Part shown: in pieces, positions 10,850-22,299 of the stretch
How positions within the stretch are numbered: the first letter of the stretch is position 1
Layout of the letters: every line of letters begins with the position of its first letter
DNA from: Cocos nucifera
Taxonomy: Eukaryota; Streptophyta; Magnoliopsida; Arecales; Arecaceae
Length of the DNA: 64,000 bases
Direction of reading: 5' to 3'
Assembly: GCA_006176705.1 (NCBI GenBank)
Contig: QRFJ01000300.1
Location: forward strand, 1,681,688 to 1,745,687
Notes under the pieces: model-generated
What the model saw: only the letters and a program-made list of their open reading frames with translations
Database searches by the model: none
Told to the model about the DNA's origin: nothing
Program-made: the position numbers and the translations under genes

Positions 10850-10953
10850 TTCCCGCTACATAAACGGGTGCACCACACTCGAGCAGCGGCGGGGTTCCAA
10901 CTCCTCTCTCTCTCTATGCGCTCGCTCGCCCTGATTCTATCTGGAGTGAGGCG
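10850..10953 (+). promoter_or_regulatory. Core promoter and 5' UTR of the methyltransferase gene
   Basis: A TATA-like TACATAAA lies at about 10857-10864, and a pyrimidine-rich stretch (CTCCTCTCTCTCTCT) at 10901-10915 resembles the Y-patch of plant promoters. A start site near 10890 would leave a 5' UTR of about 60 bases. The upstream ATG at 10916 has a poor context, whereas the main ATG at 10954 has G at -3 and G at +4. Confidence 0.45.
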
Positions 10954-10963
10954 ATGGAATTAG
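10916..10963 (+). CDS. Upstream ORF of 15 codons overlapping the main start
   Basis: ATG at 10916 opens MRSLALILSGVRRWN and stops with TAG at 10961-10963, so it overlaps the main ATG (10954) in another frame. It exists in mRNA only if transcription starts before 10916, which the promoter position suggests. Its initiation context is weak (T at -3), so leaky scanning would be expected. A role in limiting translation is inferred. Confidence 0.3.
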   Translation: MRSLALILSGVRRWN

Positions 10964-13900
10964 GGGCAAAGGATCCGATGGCGATGATGCGGGAGTTCCT
11001 GCGGCAGGCCGGAGGATGCGGGGTGATCGACGGCGGTCTCGCGACGGAGCTGGAAGCCAATGGTGCTGATCTTAAGGACGCTCTCTGGAGCGCCAAGTGC
11101 CTCTTCACCTCCCCCGATCTCATCAAGAAGGCAAATCCACTCCCTTTTCTTGATCTTTTAGAAAAGTTTGAATCTTTACAGCTTTTTTTAGTGGAGTGTA
11201 GGGATTCTCCGTTGAATGCAGACCTGAAGTGTTTTTCTCATGAACGAGTGGTTGGTTCTTGGGATTTTTATTTCTTTCGTTTTCTTTTAATAATCTAAAA
11301 CAAGAATGTAAATGGGAAGAAAAATTGTTGTTCTCTGATATTGTTTTGATATCCTATGTTTTGTGAAGGCCTGGTCAGGGTCCGGTCCACTTGACCGGCA
11401 CGACCTGTTCAACGGGCTACGCGTGCTCTGCGCGTGACCAGACGTCTTCTTCCTCTCCGACCCGTCCGGGAAGAAAGCGGACTCTTATGGCCGCTGGTCT
11501 CGGGCGGAACCCTAGGAAATCCGCTATAAATAGGATCCCCTCGTGACCCTCTACTACGAGCACCGCGCTTCATCCTCTCTTCTTTCTCGCTCTTTCTCCC
11601 TTTTTTCTTTTTGCAGTTTTCCTTTCCGCGTGTGGCCGCCGGAAATAGAGACCAGAGAGCGCTGCCGGAGCCGAGGTAAGGCCCCCTCCTTCCTCCCCTT
11701 TGTTTCATCTTCCTTCCGAGGCCTTAAAGTACCGTCGCCGGCAAGAAATCGGCCGGAATTGACCCAAAAATCCCCCCCTGTGCACCGTCCCTGTTTTGTT
11801 TTGTTTTTTGTTTTTGTTTTTTAGATTTTTTTGGCTACCGGCGCCACTGCTTCTTGACGCCGGACCCATGGAGGGACTTGTCGACCTCCGTAAATTCCTC
11901 CATGGCGGAGCCATAGCCGCCGGTGATTGGCCAACGGCCACGAAATGGAGAAAACCCTCTGATTCCCCTGTTTTCTGGCTCTTTGTCCGTTGATTTTTTG
12001 CTGGCCGATCTCGGCCATCGGCTGTGCACTGCCTTCGGCTGCTGACCGTGCCCTCTAACACGATCCCCAGCTATCTCGGCCTCCCCTTCCTCTTCTAGGA
12101 GAGGTGAAGCCTTCTCTCTCCCTCCCTCTTGTTTCTCTCTCTCTCTCCCCCCTTCCTCTTTCTCTCGCTAAGCAGACCCATGGGTCCTGGCACAAAGTTC
12201 TGTCTTTCTTTCCTATGGACCCAAATTGACCCTAACGAAGAGGCTTTAAACCGCCCATGCCAAGGCAGCCTATCGGATTGATCACCCCAACCCCCGTTGA
12301 GTGTCTCCGAAAACCACCATTGGTGAATCTGTCAAACGATCTTGATCTTAATCGAGTCTATGTTTTATGATTCATTGATTGAATCGCTTAGAACTAACCC
12401 ACTCAGAGCCATTGGGTCCAACCAACCATCCCCTTTTCTAATTATTTTAATACTATTAAAGTCATCTTATAGAAATTAATTTTGTTTTTAATATTTTAAA
12501 TAGGTTTCATGGATTTGTCTTGTGAATTTTGAAAGTTCAAAGCAGAAGAGGTAAGTAGAGTTTACGCTACTTATTAATTTTCAAACTATCATATGTTTTC
12601 CATATATAATGGTTTGTCATTGATAATACCATATTTTCTTAAAACAAAGGATCAACATATGTATTATGAAAATTATGTTTTGTTATGAAGAGTGGTTTCA
12701 CAAATGTTTTGAATGAAAATATTGTTTCTAAAATATGAATCTTGTCATGCCATTTAGTATTTTTCCATCTACTTATGTGCATTTTAAGAAAAAGATATAA
12801 ATATTTTGAAGGCTCTCAGATAACTATGTTTGATCTTCTAAAATTGAGGAAGATTGACATCTGAAACTAGTATCTATACGAATATGGACACTACTAGTAG
12901 GTATAAAGTTCACATACGAGATATGATCCTTTCTTGATTACAAACATAGATCCTGTCACCAGTATAAAGTGATCTTCATACAAATATCTATGAGCAATAT
13001 TTTGAATTATAATGTAACTAAATGGCAAAAAAAATGAATTATAATTTTGTTTACAATATAAATTTGGAGCCGTGTTTATGAAATATGGATGATATGGGCA
13101 TGCATGATTGGCTTTATGATTTGCTTTATCATATTGTACTATGAATTATGAAATGTTTTATTTTTGTAATATTTATTATTTTTTAAATGATGCATGGTTC
13201 ATAAATAAACTTATGCTTGTAGTAAGTGTAAGTTTTATTTATTGAGTTGTGTAGCTTACATCTCTCTTTATTTTTTTTTTCTTTATTATAGATGAATAGG
13301 GTCATTAGAAATAAAGAATGGTTTAGGCTTGGAGTTTGCACTAGCAAGTTTGGTGATTTTGTAGCAGATTTTAGTTCTTTAATTGACTATGAATTTATAG
13401 TTAATATAACTTTCTAAAATTTGAGGTTATGGATTTTGGTATTTAACTCTTGATTTAGTCGCTCTAAACCAACATTTATTTAATTATTTAATGGATGATA
13501 GATTTAGACGTTTTATTTTTATTTGAGATTATGATTGTTGATTTCTTGTTATCGTGAGCTGTATATTTGGTAGCATGGCCATGTTATGTCCTGGATTTGG
13601 GATGTAACATGCTTAATTTTTTTTTTGTTGGGTTTGCAAATTTATTTGTATTAGAAATGGAAAGCGGTGAGTAGAACCATGACAGGTAAGGGTGATGATT
13701 TTGTTGATGGTATTTGATGATGAGAAACACAGGCTCAGTCTAGTTGTTGGACTTTTCATGACTCAGCTAATCATAGAGATTAGAACGAATGTTGAAGGCA
13801 ATGTATAGAATGAAAAAATTTATAGTGAATGAACTTTTGAATAGAAAAGGAAATAATTGAGACTCTAAACTTGATCTGCCGAATTTATGGAGGCAAATGT

Positions 13901-16900
13901 AGACATGGAGTTGCATTCAGAACGTAAGAAAAAAAAGGATCAATTATGCTAGACATACACCAAATTTACCTAAACTATGCCATCGGTTGCAATTATCTGT
14001 CAGAGACAGTCTGTGTTGAGATAATGGTGAATAACACTTTTTTTTTTTCATGTCTTTTAGTTTCTGGTTAGACCAGAGTACTGGAATGATATTAATGTGA
14101 GTCAAACTAATTTCAGTCCATGGTGAAAAACTGGAATGGACCACCTTGCAGTTTATGGGTACTTTTTCATTAAATGGAAGATTCATGTGTTACACTTTTA
14201 ACTCACTTCAGAAAGGAAAAAATAAAAAAGGATCTTATCTTGATAAAAGCAATTAATCTGTTAGAGCAATGGATTTTTGAGTGCCACATGAACATTGCCT
14301 CCATTCATAAAATGGGATGAGGCCTTCTGACATTGCGTATAAGTAACAATATGCATTTATACTTTGTGTCTTCCTTCTTGTTTATAGGCTTTATAGATGT
14401 TTTAAGTATGCCATCTATGGTCAATCTGCAGATAAAAAAGGGTAGCTTATGGCATATAACTGAAGATGGGAAAGCAGCTTATCTTTTTATTTAATATAAT
14501 CATAATATCTCTTCATTTTTCTCAAAAAGAAAGGTATCTATTCATAAATGCTATTTGTTGGTAGACACAAAGAACATGAGAACTTTTCTAATTGGAGTTT
14601 TTGAAAGCCACCTGTGGATCTCATAACAGACTTATTCAATAGAACAAAGTAAAAATGTCAGAGGTCTAAAGCTAATTGAGAATATACAGGTAATCCAGAT
14701 AAGGCAATCTGCTGTATCTTTAAAATAAACTATCTTTTTCCTGTGGTGATCTGCATTCTTCCTGTTATATCTTTTAATTTTTGGCCCTGAGAGCCTATGC
14801 CCCCTCTTCTCTTACATCTCATAACTGTCAAACATCACTGAAGCAGGTTCACCTGGACTACCTTGAAGCAGGTGCAAATATTCTTATGACGGCATCGTAT
14901 CAGGTATCCTTTGTTGCTTACCATTTGAAGTCATTACCTCTTAGGCAAAGCTTAACTATAGTTCACATGGGAACAGGCTACCATTCAGGGTTTTGAGTCT
15001 AGAGGCTTTTCTAGAGAGGAAAGTGAAGCATTATTACAGAGAAGTGTTGAAATTGCTTATGAAGCACAAGATATATTTCAGAGGAGATACTCAAAAGGTC
15101 CTCAAAATGCTGATAAAAATGAAAATACTGTCAAACAACGCCCTATATTGGTTGCAGCATCTGTAGGAAGCTATGGAGCATATTTAGCTGACGGTTCTGA
15201 GTACAGGTGTATTTTTGAAGTATTTCTCCATCCTTTTTTTCGTTATCTTCTACTTTTTGTTAAGTTTTGATATTTGAATGTATGACTTATTTACATTTTT
15301 GCAGCGGCAATTATGGAGAAGCTGTTACCTTGAAAACTCTTAAAGATTTTCATAGGAGAAGGCTTCAGGTTCTTTCAGAAGCAGGTCCTGACATAATCGC
15401 TTTTGAGACAATTCCAAATAAATTAGAAGCACAGGTACTTGTTGATACACCACCTAATTCCTTTGCCTACATCTAGTTTCCTTAAGAAGGTTAGTTCCTG
15501 TTGTCTCTGTAGGTCTTCTTGTAAATGCTATGTTGAAGACTAAGTGTTGTTGTCAAATGTTCTAATGATGAGACAGATATGAAGTACTAAAGGTTCATAA
15601 TCTAGTGAAGTACTAAAGGTTCATAATCCAACTTTTTAGGATTACACTAAGACCAGCAGATCTTTGTCCAACAGTTCATATGGTGTAAGGGAGGATGATG
15701 GCAGTACTGCAAGTTGAAGATCAGTCATAACCACCTATAAATAAAATTTGATGCTTAGCATATATGTCGTAAAACAGATAAATTGAAACAAAGCAAGAAG
15801 CATCCTAAGGCTCATTGGTGACGAGTCCTATAACAAGGACTAATCAATAGAGCGTAAAAGGGAAGGGGATTGTTAACATAAATCTAGGGTGCAACCCAAT
15901 TAAACAACATAGAAGAATGGATTTTTGGGAGAAAACTGCTCAAAATTGGAAAAGTCCGAATGATAAAAGGAGAGATGGTTAGAAGAGAAGGCAACCAAGA
16001 AAGGAAAATGGAATTGGTAAAAAGGGGAATGAAATTTTATGCGGTTCAGAATGTCCTCATCTTACTGAGCATTTCCATCTTCTCCCCACAATAAGATAAA
16101 ATGAAGAAGAAATGTATAACATCGACCCTATAAGAGATTGAGAAGAGATGAAAAGGCAGAAAAAACAAGAAGCATGGGAATGAACCTTCTTAATTTCACA
16201 TAAGATGGACTTGAGGTGGGAAAAGGGTGGGCAAGAAGACAGCATGGAGACCAGGCGAATAGAAGGAGAAAGAGTGAGGAGGGCGTTTAGGGTCAGACTG
16301 TTTATGTGGATTTCAGTCTATTACCAGTATATGTCCTTGAACCTGCCTTTAAACAATATTAAATTTAATTTTGAATATGTTTTATTAATCCTTGGACCTC
16401 GTGCTTGGTGTTTCTTCACTTATTCAATGTTCAGTAAGCACATAATGTGAAAGCACTCTTATTGGCAAAGGGAAAAGATAGATGAAAAGGTTTACTTAGA
16501 AATGGAACTCGAAATAAGACTGTCATGGTTTAGATCCAACAAGAATAAACTTGTGCTAAGCTGGATATAGATTCAGGTATTAGACACAAGGCAAGTTCGA
16601 TTTAGTTTTAATAATCTTGACTTTGTTTATTTCATGTCTCAATCCCAGATTCATATCATGTTTATCTGTTTTCAGTGAAGTTGGATCAGATTATAATAAT
16701 TTTAAATCTAATATGATGGTGATTTTGGTCACATTAAGGACTTGGATCCGATCTGCATGTTCCAATTTTGGGTTTGGTTATGTCCATGGTCACATTTAAT
16801 ATAACTTTACCTAATTCACTGGTACCTCTAATGTCTTTGCTCCTAAGCAAACAATACTTATTGTGTCAAGAAACAAACTTGGTGCCTCAAATAAACATAA

Positions 16901-19900
16901 CCTAAGGGTTCAACCAATGCTCAACAATTAACATGTTCCTAAACAATTATACCTTTAAGTGAATCTTGCTTGGTTGAACCATATTTTGCATGGAAAATTA
17001 ACTAATGGATGTAAGCACTCTCTGTAAGTCCAAATCATAGTGTAATATTCACCTAGCACTGATCAACAAGTAAATCCACTTCCCTTTTGCAAGAATAACT
17101 CAACCTTATTACCTGAAGTCTGGATCATAGTCTAATACTCTCCTAGCGCTCATCAAAAAGTAAACCCACTTCCCTTTTGCAAGAATAACTCAACCTTATT
17201 ACCTGAAGTCTGGATCATAGTCTAATACTATCCTAGTGCTCATCAAACAGTAAACCCACTTCCTTTTGGTAAAAAGAACTTAACCTCGTTAGGCAGGCAC
17301 CTGAAAGTTGTTCCTTTAAATCCTTGCATTACCTGAAGTTGTTTGATCATGTAAAATTATCAGTGAGCAGTCTTCAAACCAAGTATCATTTAAATGTGTA
17401 TTGACATTTTGTAGAGATCCTGGCTTTTAAATTTGTTTTTCTTCTTCTACTTCCTTTTCTCTAAAGCTACTAGTAAAAATTAAAAATTATACAAAAAGAA
17501 AAAAAATTAAGAACATTATTGAAATATGTATATAGTTATTTATTTGAAAAAAGAAAAACATGGGAGAGGTAAAAACAATAAACAATAGGAAAATAGAACA
17601 AACAGTACAACAAATAGCATCCATAATTTATTATTCAGAAAGGTGTCTTCAATTGTTTGTGAAGAATTTGTGAAATAGATTGCAACTGTCTGTGAATAAA
17701 TTTTGAAAAAGTGAATTGTTCATTATTCATGTTAATGAGAATGATTTGGAGCATTATTCAGCCAAGGGAAATATGAAATAATTCAATAATTTTCAAGAAT
17801 TCGGAGATGACTACCATGGTTGGACTGAGTTGCGGGCTTTGGTAGGATACTTTACATGCATAAAACTAAAAATGGTTTGATTGGTTTGGAACGATAAATC
17901 ATATTGCTATATTTGCTCTTAAAATGTAAAACCCTGTTTGATAAATTGATAGGAGTATTGGATGCAAATTCAAATCATCGAACAATTGATTTCTATTATG
18001 ACGGTACCTTCCATGCTCGATATCTTAGTGAATTCCTCAACAATGGTCAATACACTCACTTTGTCCATTTGTTTAATGTTAATGCTAAAGCATTATGGGT
18101 TTATAACTGTTTAGCCAGCATCAGAACAAATGGGTTTTGGCTGGAAAACTTTAAATGTGTCACAGGAGACAATATGGTCTTCAGTATTGAAGGGAGTTAC
18201 AAAATGATAGGGATGATAATAGAAGATTTATTTATGAAAGCAAACATATAATGAACAAGCAGTAAGTAAGGACGAATGGGTTCATATAGGCTCAGTTTAA
18301 TGTTGGGTTGTTATTGAAACAGGGAACAGTAGGAATAAAAATGCAACTAAAAAGGAAAGAACATGGGAAATGTGACAGCAGCACAATGGGTAAAACATAG
18401 GTCCTAAACAGTAGATGAAGTTAAGATGAAGCACAAAGGGCATAGTAAATTAAATAGCAAGGGCTAAATAGTAAAATGAAGCACAGGAAGGGTTCATGGG
18501 TATTTAAGGGGATATTAAAGGATTTGATGGCATGTAGAGGGAAAACAATCATATGCAGATGATAACAATGATGTTTATTCTTATTGACAGGAGAGATTAT
18601 TATAACTTTCTGTTGTGTGCACAGGAAGATGAAACGAATGATGGCTTAACAACGAATTCTATGAGATAGAAATTCGAGTATGGGTCGTGGACTCCAGCCA
18701 AATGGGGTTAAGCCAGTTGAAGTAAAAAGAAGAGATGGATTATGAGTGAGGAAACCAGGATCAGATTATGTAGTTGACTTAGAATTAGCCCTATAGGTGA
18801 TTTAGGTAACCATAATGTGATCCTGCATCAGACCCTTAATTAAGTTTCAGCTCATCCATGGACATCCACCTTTATGAATTATAAATTATAGTATTGCACC
18901 ATTTGACAGACCTTATCAAATGAGACATGTGAATGCCGCATACAAGTTGCTTGTATACAGTTCCAACATCATAGGCCAAAACTAGCGGCTCATCAAGTGG
19001 CATCCAAATGATGAGAATCGGAGAAAAAGTAAAGTAGCATCAACTGGAACTTAAAGCCTAATTGATCCATTGTAAGTCATTTGAGCTAATATCAGTATTT
19101 TTTGTGATTTATACTCCATTATCAATCTGTACATTCATCTTTTTTTTTTTTTTTTTTTTGAATGATCAATCTGTGTAGTTGAAGTGTACTGTATTTATCA
19201 TGATGGTGATTCCTAGGAAATGATTCAAATAATCACTTGTGTAACTTTGACCTTTCAATTACTTCTATATATATTGAACATTCATATCGAAATGCCCTCA
19301 AGTTTCATCATTTCAGCACAAAAGTAGACTATCTAGTTATTAAAAAAGTGATGCACATCTCATATGCTGAGAAACTAATACTTACTAAAGTTTATGTACT
19401 TATGCCTAGTTGTGATTTTGCTTACAGGTATATTCTGAGTTACTTGAGGAATGTAATATAAAGATTCCAGCTTGGTTTTCTTTTAATTCAAAGGATGGGA
19501 TTAATGTTGCCAGTGGAGATTCCTTGATAGAGTGTGTTTCTATTGCTGATTCATGTGAAAATGTTGTTGCAATTGGAATAAACTGCACTGCCCCTAGATT
19601 TATTCACGAGCTAGTTCTCTCTATTCGAAAGGTACCGCCTGCGCCTACCTGTTTGTTTGCAAGTTTAGATGATTATGGCACGTACACCGGACACCCAGTT
19701 GTTATCCCGTCCTTACTGCAATATGCATTTTGCTCTTTTATATAGGATTGACAGCCTTTTCTTTGTTTTTGGCACTGATGTCCATAGCTTTGTTTTTGCT
19801 CTAGCATTGCTTCACTCATGATTGCTCTTATTTAATTAATATAACTGAAGGTGGAAATGTATCAAATGAAAATAGAAGGCAGAGAAAATAAATAATATCA

Positions 19901-22299
19901 CATCATGGGAGCATTATGGCACGACAGGGATCATGATCTACTGTCTATAACAATTTTTGCCAGCATTTGCTATCTCTATTTTGTATCATGCTAGTTGAAA
20001 CTTGATTAACAAATTCAATGATTCCTTTCCTGAATCCAGATTCACATTCTTGATAAAATATATAGAAGAAAATCAAGCTAAACCCTTTTATAGGATTAAG
20101 GAATTTTTGACTGAAATTGAATTTAATTTGCAGTGTTTTGAATTTTTCTGCCTTGACAATTGAAAGGACATGCTTATGCATTGAGTATATGTTAAAACCA
20201 AATTTTGTACCTTGGCATTATTTTATCCTACCCTTCTATGTATAATCTTGCAAACATGTGCACAGAAAAGACAGCTGAAAAACCAGCATTGTTATTGTCT
20301 GTGATGAACACTCTTAATATTCCATCTCTTATATTTGACATATCTTGTCCAATAGAACGTCAATTTTGGATCCAAAGTGTCAATGAACATGTATCCATGA
20401 TACCAGATTAATTAAATTTAAGGTTAAGTTTTGAAGGTCTGGAGGAAACAATTTTCAATTTGATGTCCCAACTATGATTTCACAGAAAATTAGGAAAATA
20501 GATATAGAATAGAAAAGGTTAAGCTTCCAAAATTTGAGGACAGGTAGGTAGATATTGATGAGATTCTGGTGGTTAGATGCTGAAAGATACATTTGAATCT
20601 GATTAGTTTTATATACGATAAAAATGGACAAAGAAGCCAATGAAAAATGTTTAAAAAAATCAAAAATTAAATTTGGAGCAAGGTGAGTGCATATTGTGAG
20701 TTCATATAAGTAGTTCCCCCTTTCCAAAATACTTGTAGGAATGGCATTTCCTGCTTCATTTTATTGCTTGAATCAAATGTCCGAGGTTAATACCATTACC
20801 TTAATATCAACTGCAGAGTAGCAGAAAATGCTGACTTGTTTTTCTTGATATCTTCTTGATGAAATATAGATTATTCTTGCATTACTCATGCATTTTTCAA
20901 GAGGTGATGCTCCTACTATTTTTATTCTGCTAGCCTGTGCTGCTGTTAATTTGTTTTGTGGCTTACATTTTGGCAGGTGACAAATAAACCAATTTTAGTC
21001 TATCCTAACAGTGGTGAGAGCTATGATGCTGATAGAAAAGAATGGGTGGTATTCTTCTATGCTGAAACTTTAAATGGAATTTTAAATCATAATTTTACCT
21101 CTTACATAAATTTGAGTAGCTTAAATCAGAAAATAAAGAAAATTTACATTTCTACAATTGTTCTTGATCTACATGTGCTAGTTTCTGGCTTGGCATTTTT
21201 CTGTTTATTAAGGTTTCTACTTGAAAATCCTAGTTTACTATTAAAGTAGAAAGAAACACACCCTAGTGAATTCTAATCGAACAACATTTGAACTATAACA
21301 AGCCTTACCTCGACTATCACTGCTAGACCTAGTGAAAAATGATTTTATCATCTATTCTATCTTAAGGTTCTGTCCTACATTTGCAGACATCATTTTCTCA
21401 TCATTTTCCTTCTTAATCTTGTCCTTTTAGCTCTAAATACATGCATATTCTGATCTTTTGAATATTATTATTAAACAAAATAATTATGGAATTGGAATTT
21501 TTCAAGAAACAAAGGGTAGCAACCTTAAAGTCATTTTGTTGATGGCTTCATGTTCATTGCTCCAAGATCTTAAGTGGCCTTTGAATACTTGGTTATCCTG
21601 ATACAAGCAACCTTAAAGTCATTCTGTTGACGGCTTCACAAATCATTCTGAATAATGATTCAAGGCATCCTAAATTTTAGTGATTATGATATCTTCATCA
21701 AGATGTACGATTTCCAGTTCTTTCTAGTTTGCCATACCTCTCCAAAAGGGATGATGGATTCTTGGTTGTCATAGTCTTGTGTATTGGTGAACACTTCCAT
21801 TCAATTTTGTGGAGGCAGAGGAAAATAAAGGAGAGACCAATGTTCATCCATTTCTAAGATTTTTAGGATACTGTAAGTCATCTTTTACATGTATTTTTGT
21901 GAGCCCATATATTGATATGGTTGGAGAATCGAACTCCAATCATTCCAGCTGTTCCTCTCTTCTGTTTATGCTTTTATTTAAATATCTCTTGGTTATTGCC
22001 TGATATTCAAGCACCTCCCAAAGAAAATAGTAATCCTTAATCATGGGAGACATTACATATGAAACTTTAGACAATTTGGTGGCTGAACGTATGTTTCCAC
22101 TAATATGCCTCTTTCTTGCTTGCAGGCATCCACAAGTGTTTCAGATGAAGATTTTGTCTCCTATGTTAGCAGGTGGCATGAAGCTGGAGCTTCCCTTATA
22201 GGAGGCTGCTGCAGGACAACTCCAAACACCATAAGAGCCATATCGAGAGCCCTGCACAAGGAAGATGATGTTTTTAAACCAGATGGTATCCAGATATAA
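10954..22299 (+). CDS. HMT: Homocysteine S-methyltransferase (S-methylmethionine-dependent), seven exons
   Basis: Exons: 10954-11130, 14847-14903, 14977-15206, 15305-15434, 19428-19631, 20977-21048 and 22126-22299. Joined in frame they give 347 residues without a stop, the usual length for plant HMT. The enzyme (EC 2.1.1.10) moves a methyl group from S-methylmethionine to homocysteine, giving methionine in the S-methylmethionine cycle. It is probably cytosolic, as no transit peptide is visible. Motifs along the chain are VIDGGLATELE (residues 24-34), TASYQATIQGFESRGF across exons 2-3, SVGSYGAYLADGSEY, FETIPNK, GINCT and GGCCRTTPNT. Zinc ligands would be Cys251, Cys318 and Cys319. Introns are phase 0 except the one after exon 3. 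Introns 1 and 4 are 3.7 and 4.0 kb. Intron 1 starts with GC, not GT. A second in-frame Met lies at residue 9. No frameshift seen, so the gene looks functional. Confidence 0.93.
11128..11136 (+). other. Non-canonical GC 5' splice site of intron 1
   Basis: Exon 1 must end after AAG at 11130 for LIKK to join VHLDYLEAG in exon 2, which begins right after an AG at 14845-14846. The intron therefore starts GCAAAT. No in-frame GT donor nearby gives the conserved junction. GC-AG introns are a known minority class in plants with an AG|GCAAGT-like consensus. Confidence 0.8.
11362..13609 (+). mobile_element. Probable solo LTR inside HMT intron 1
   Basis: A GC-rich block starts abruptly at TGTGAAGGCC within an AT-rich intron and can be traced to ATGTAACA at 13609, giving TG...CA ends. 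Flanks TGTTT (11357-11361) and TGCTT (13610-13614) match at four of five bases, fitting an aged target duplication. TATAAATA at 11525-11532 precedes a CT-rich leader, and GAGGTAAGG near 11671 and AGAGGTAAGTAG near 12548 look like splice donors. No gag or pol is present, consistent with recombination between two LTRs. The ORFs in it (for example 11543-11824) match nothing I recognise. Family not assigned. The TATA box could start transcripts within the gene. Confidence 0.5.
11525..11532 (+). promoter_or_regulatory. TATA box within intron 1 (LTR promoter)
   Basis: TATAAATA stands in a GC-rich setting about 163 bases after the presumed LTR start. It is a stronger match to the plant TATA consensus than the motif at the gene's own promoter. 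Orientation is the same as the host gene. Confidence 0.5.
15581..15630 (+). repeat. 26-bp tandem duplication in HMT intron 4
   Basis: GAAGTACTAAAGGTTCATAA starts at 15581 and again at 15607. Only two copies; no known function. Confidence 0.8.
17031..17300 (+). repeat. 90-bp tandem repeat in HMT intron 4 (three copies)
   Basis: Copies start at 17031, 17121 and 17211 with an exact 90-bp period, each with an ATCATAGTCTAATACT-like start and a CCACTTCCCTTTTGCAAGAA segment. Copies 1 and 3 diverge, while copies 1 and 2 share their second half exactly. Direct duplication within an intron, with no coding meaning. Confidence 0.88.

Larger units (their letters stand above)
6035..10850. other. AT-rich intergenic region without a supported gene
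   Basis: No open frame here resembles a known protein. Frames at 6305-7221 are short, AT-rich and overlap on both strands. The stretch holds a possible non-autonomous transposon (6065-7565), a foldback MITE (7811-8185) and an A/T block (10310-10775). Between about 8400 and 10300 I see only unique-looking AT-rich sequence with no repeat, RNA gene or coding signal. Confidence 0.6.

Noticed and set aside
11409..12061. Several ORFs of 60-120 codons on both strands in HMT intron 1
   Set aside because: Low-complexity Arg/Ser/Pro-rich frames in a GC-rich presumed LTR. No conserved motif, and splicing removes the region.
17904..18251. 115-codon plus-strand ORF in HMT intron 4
   Set aside because: No domain recognised and it lies wholly within an intron. 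Composition is like the surrounding AT-rich DNA. A decayed transposon piece is possible but unsupported.
19140..19160. Run of about 20 T in intron 4, possibly the tail of a minus-strand retroposon
   Set aside because: No retroposon body or target duplication is seen next to it. It may be simple slippage.
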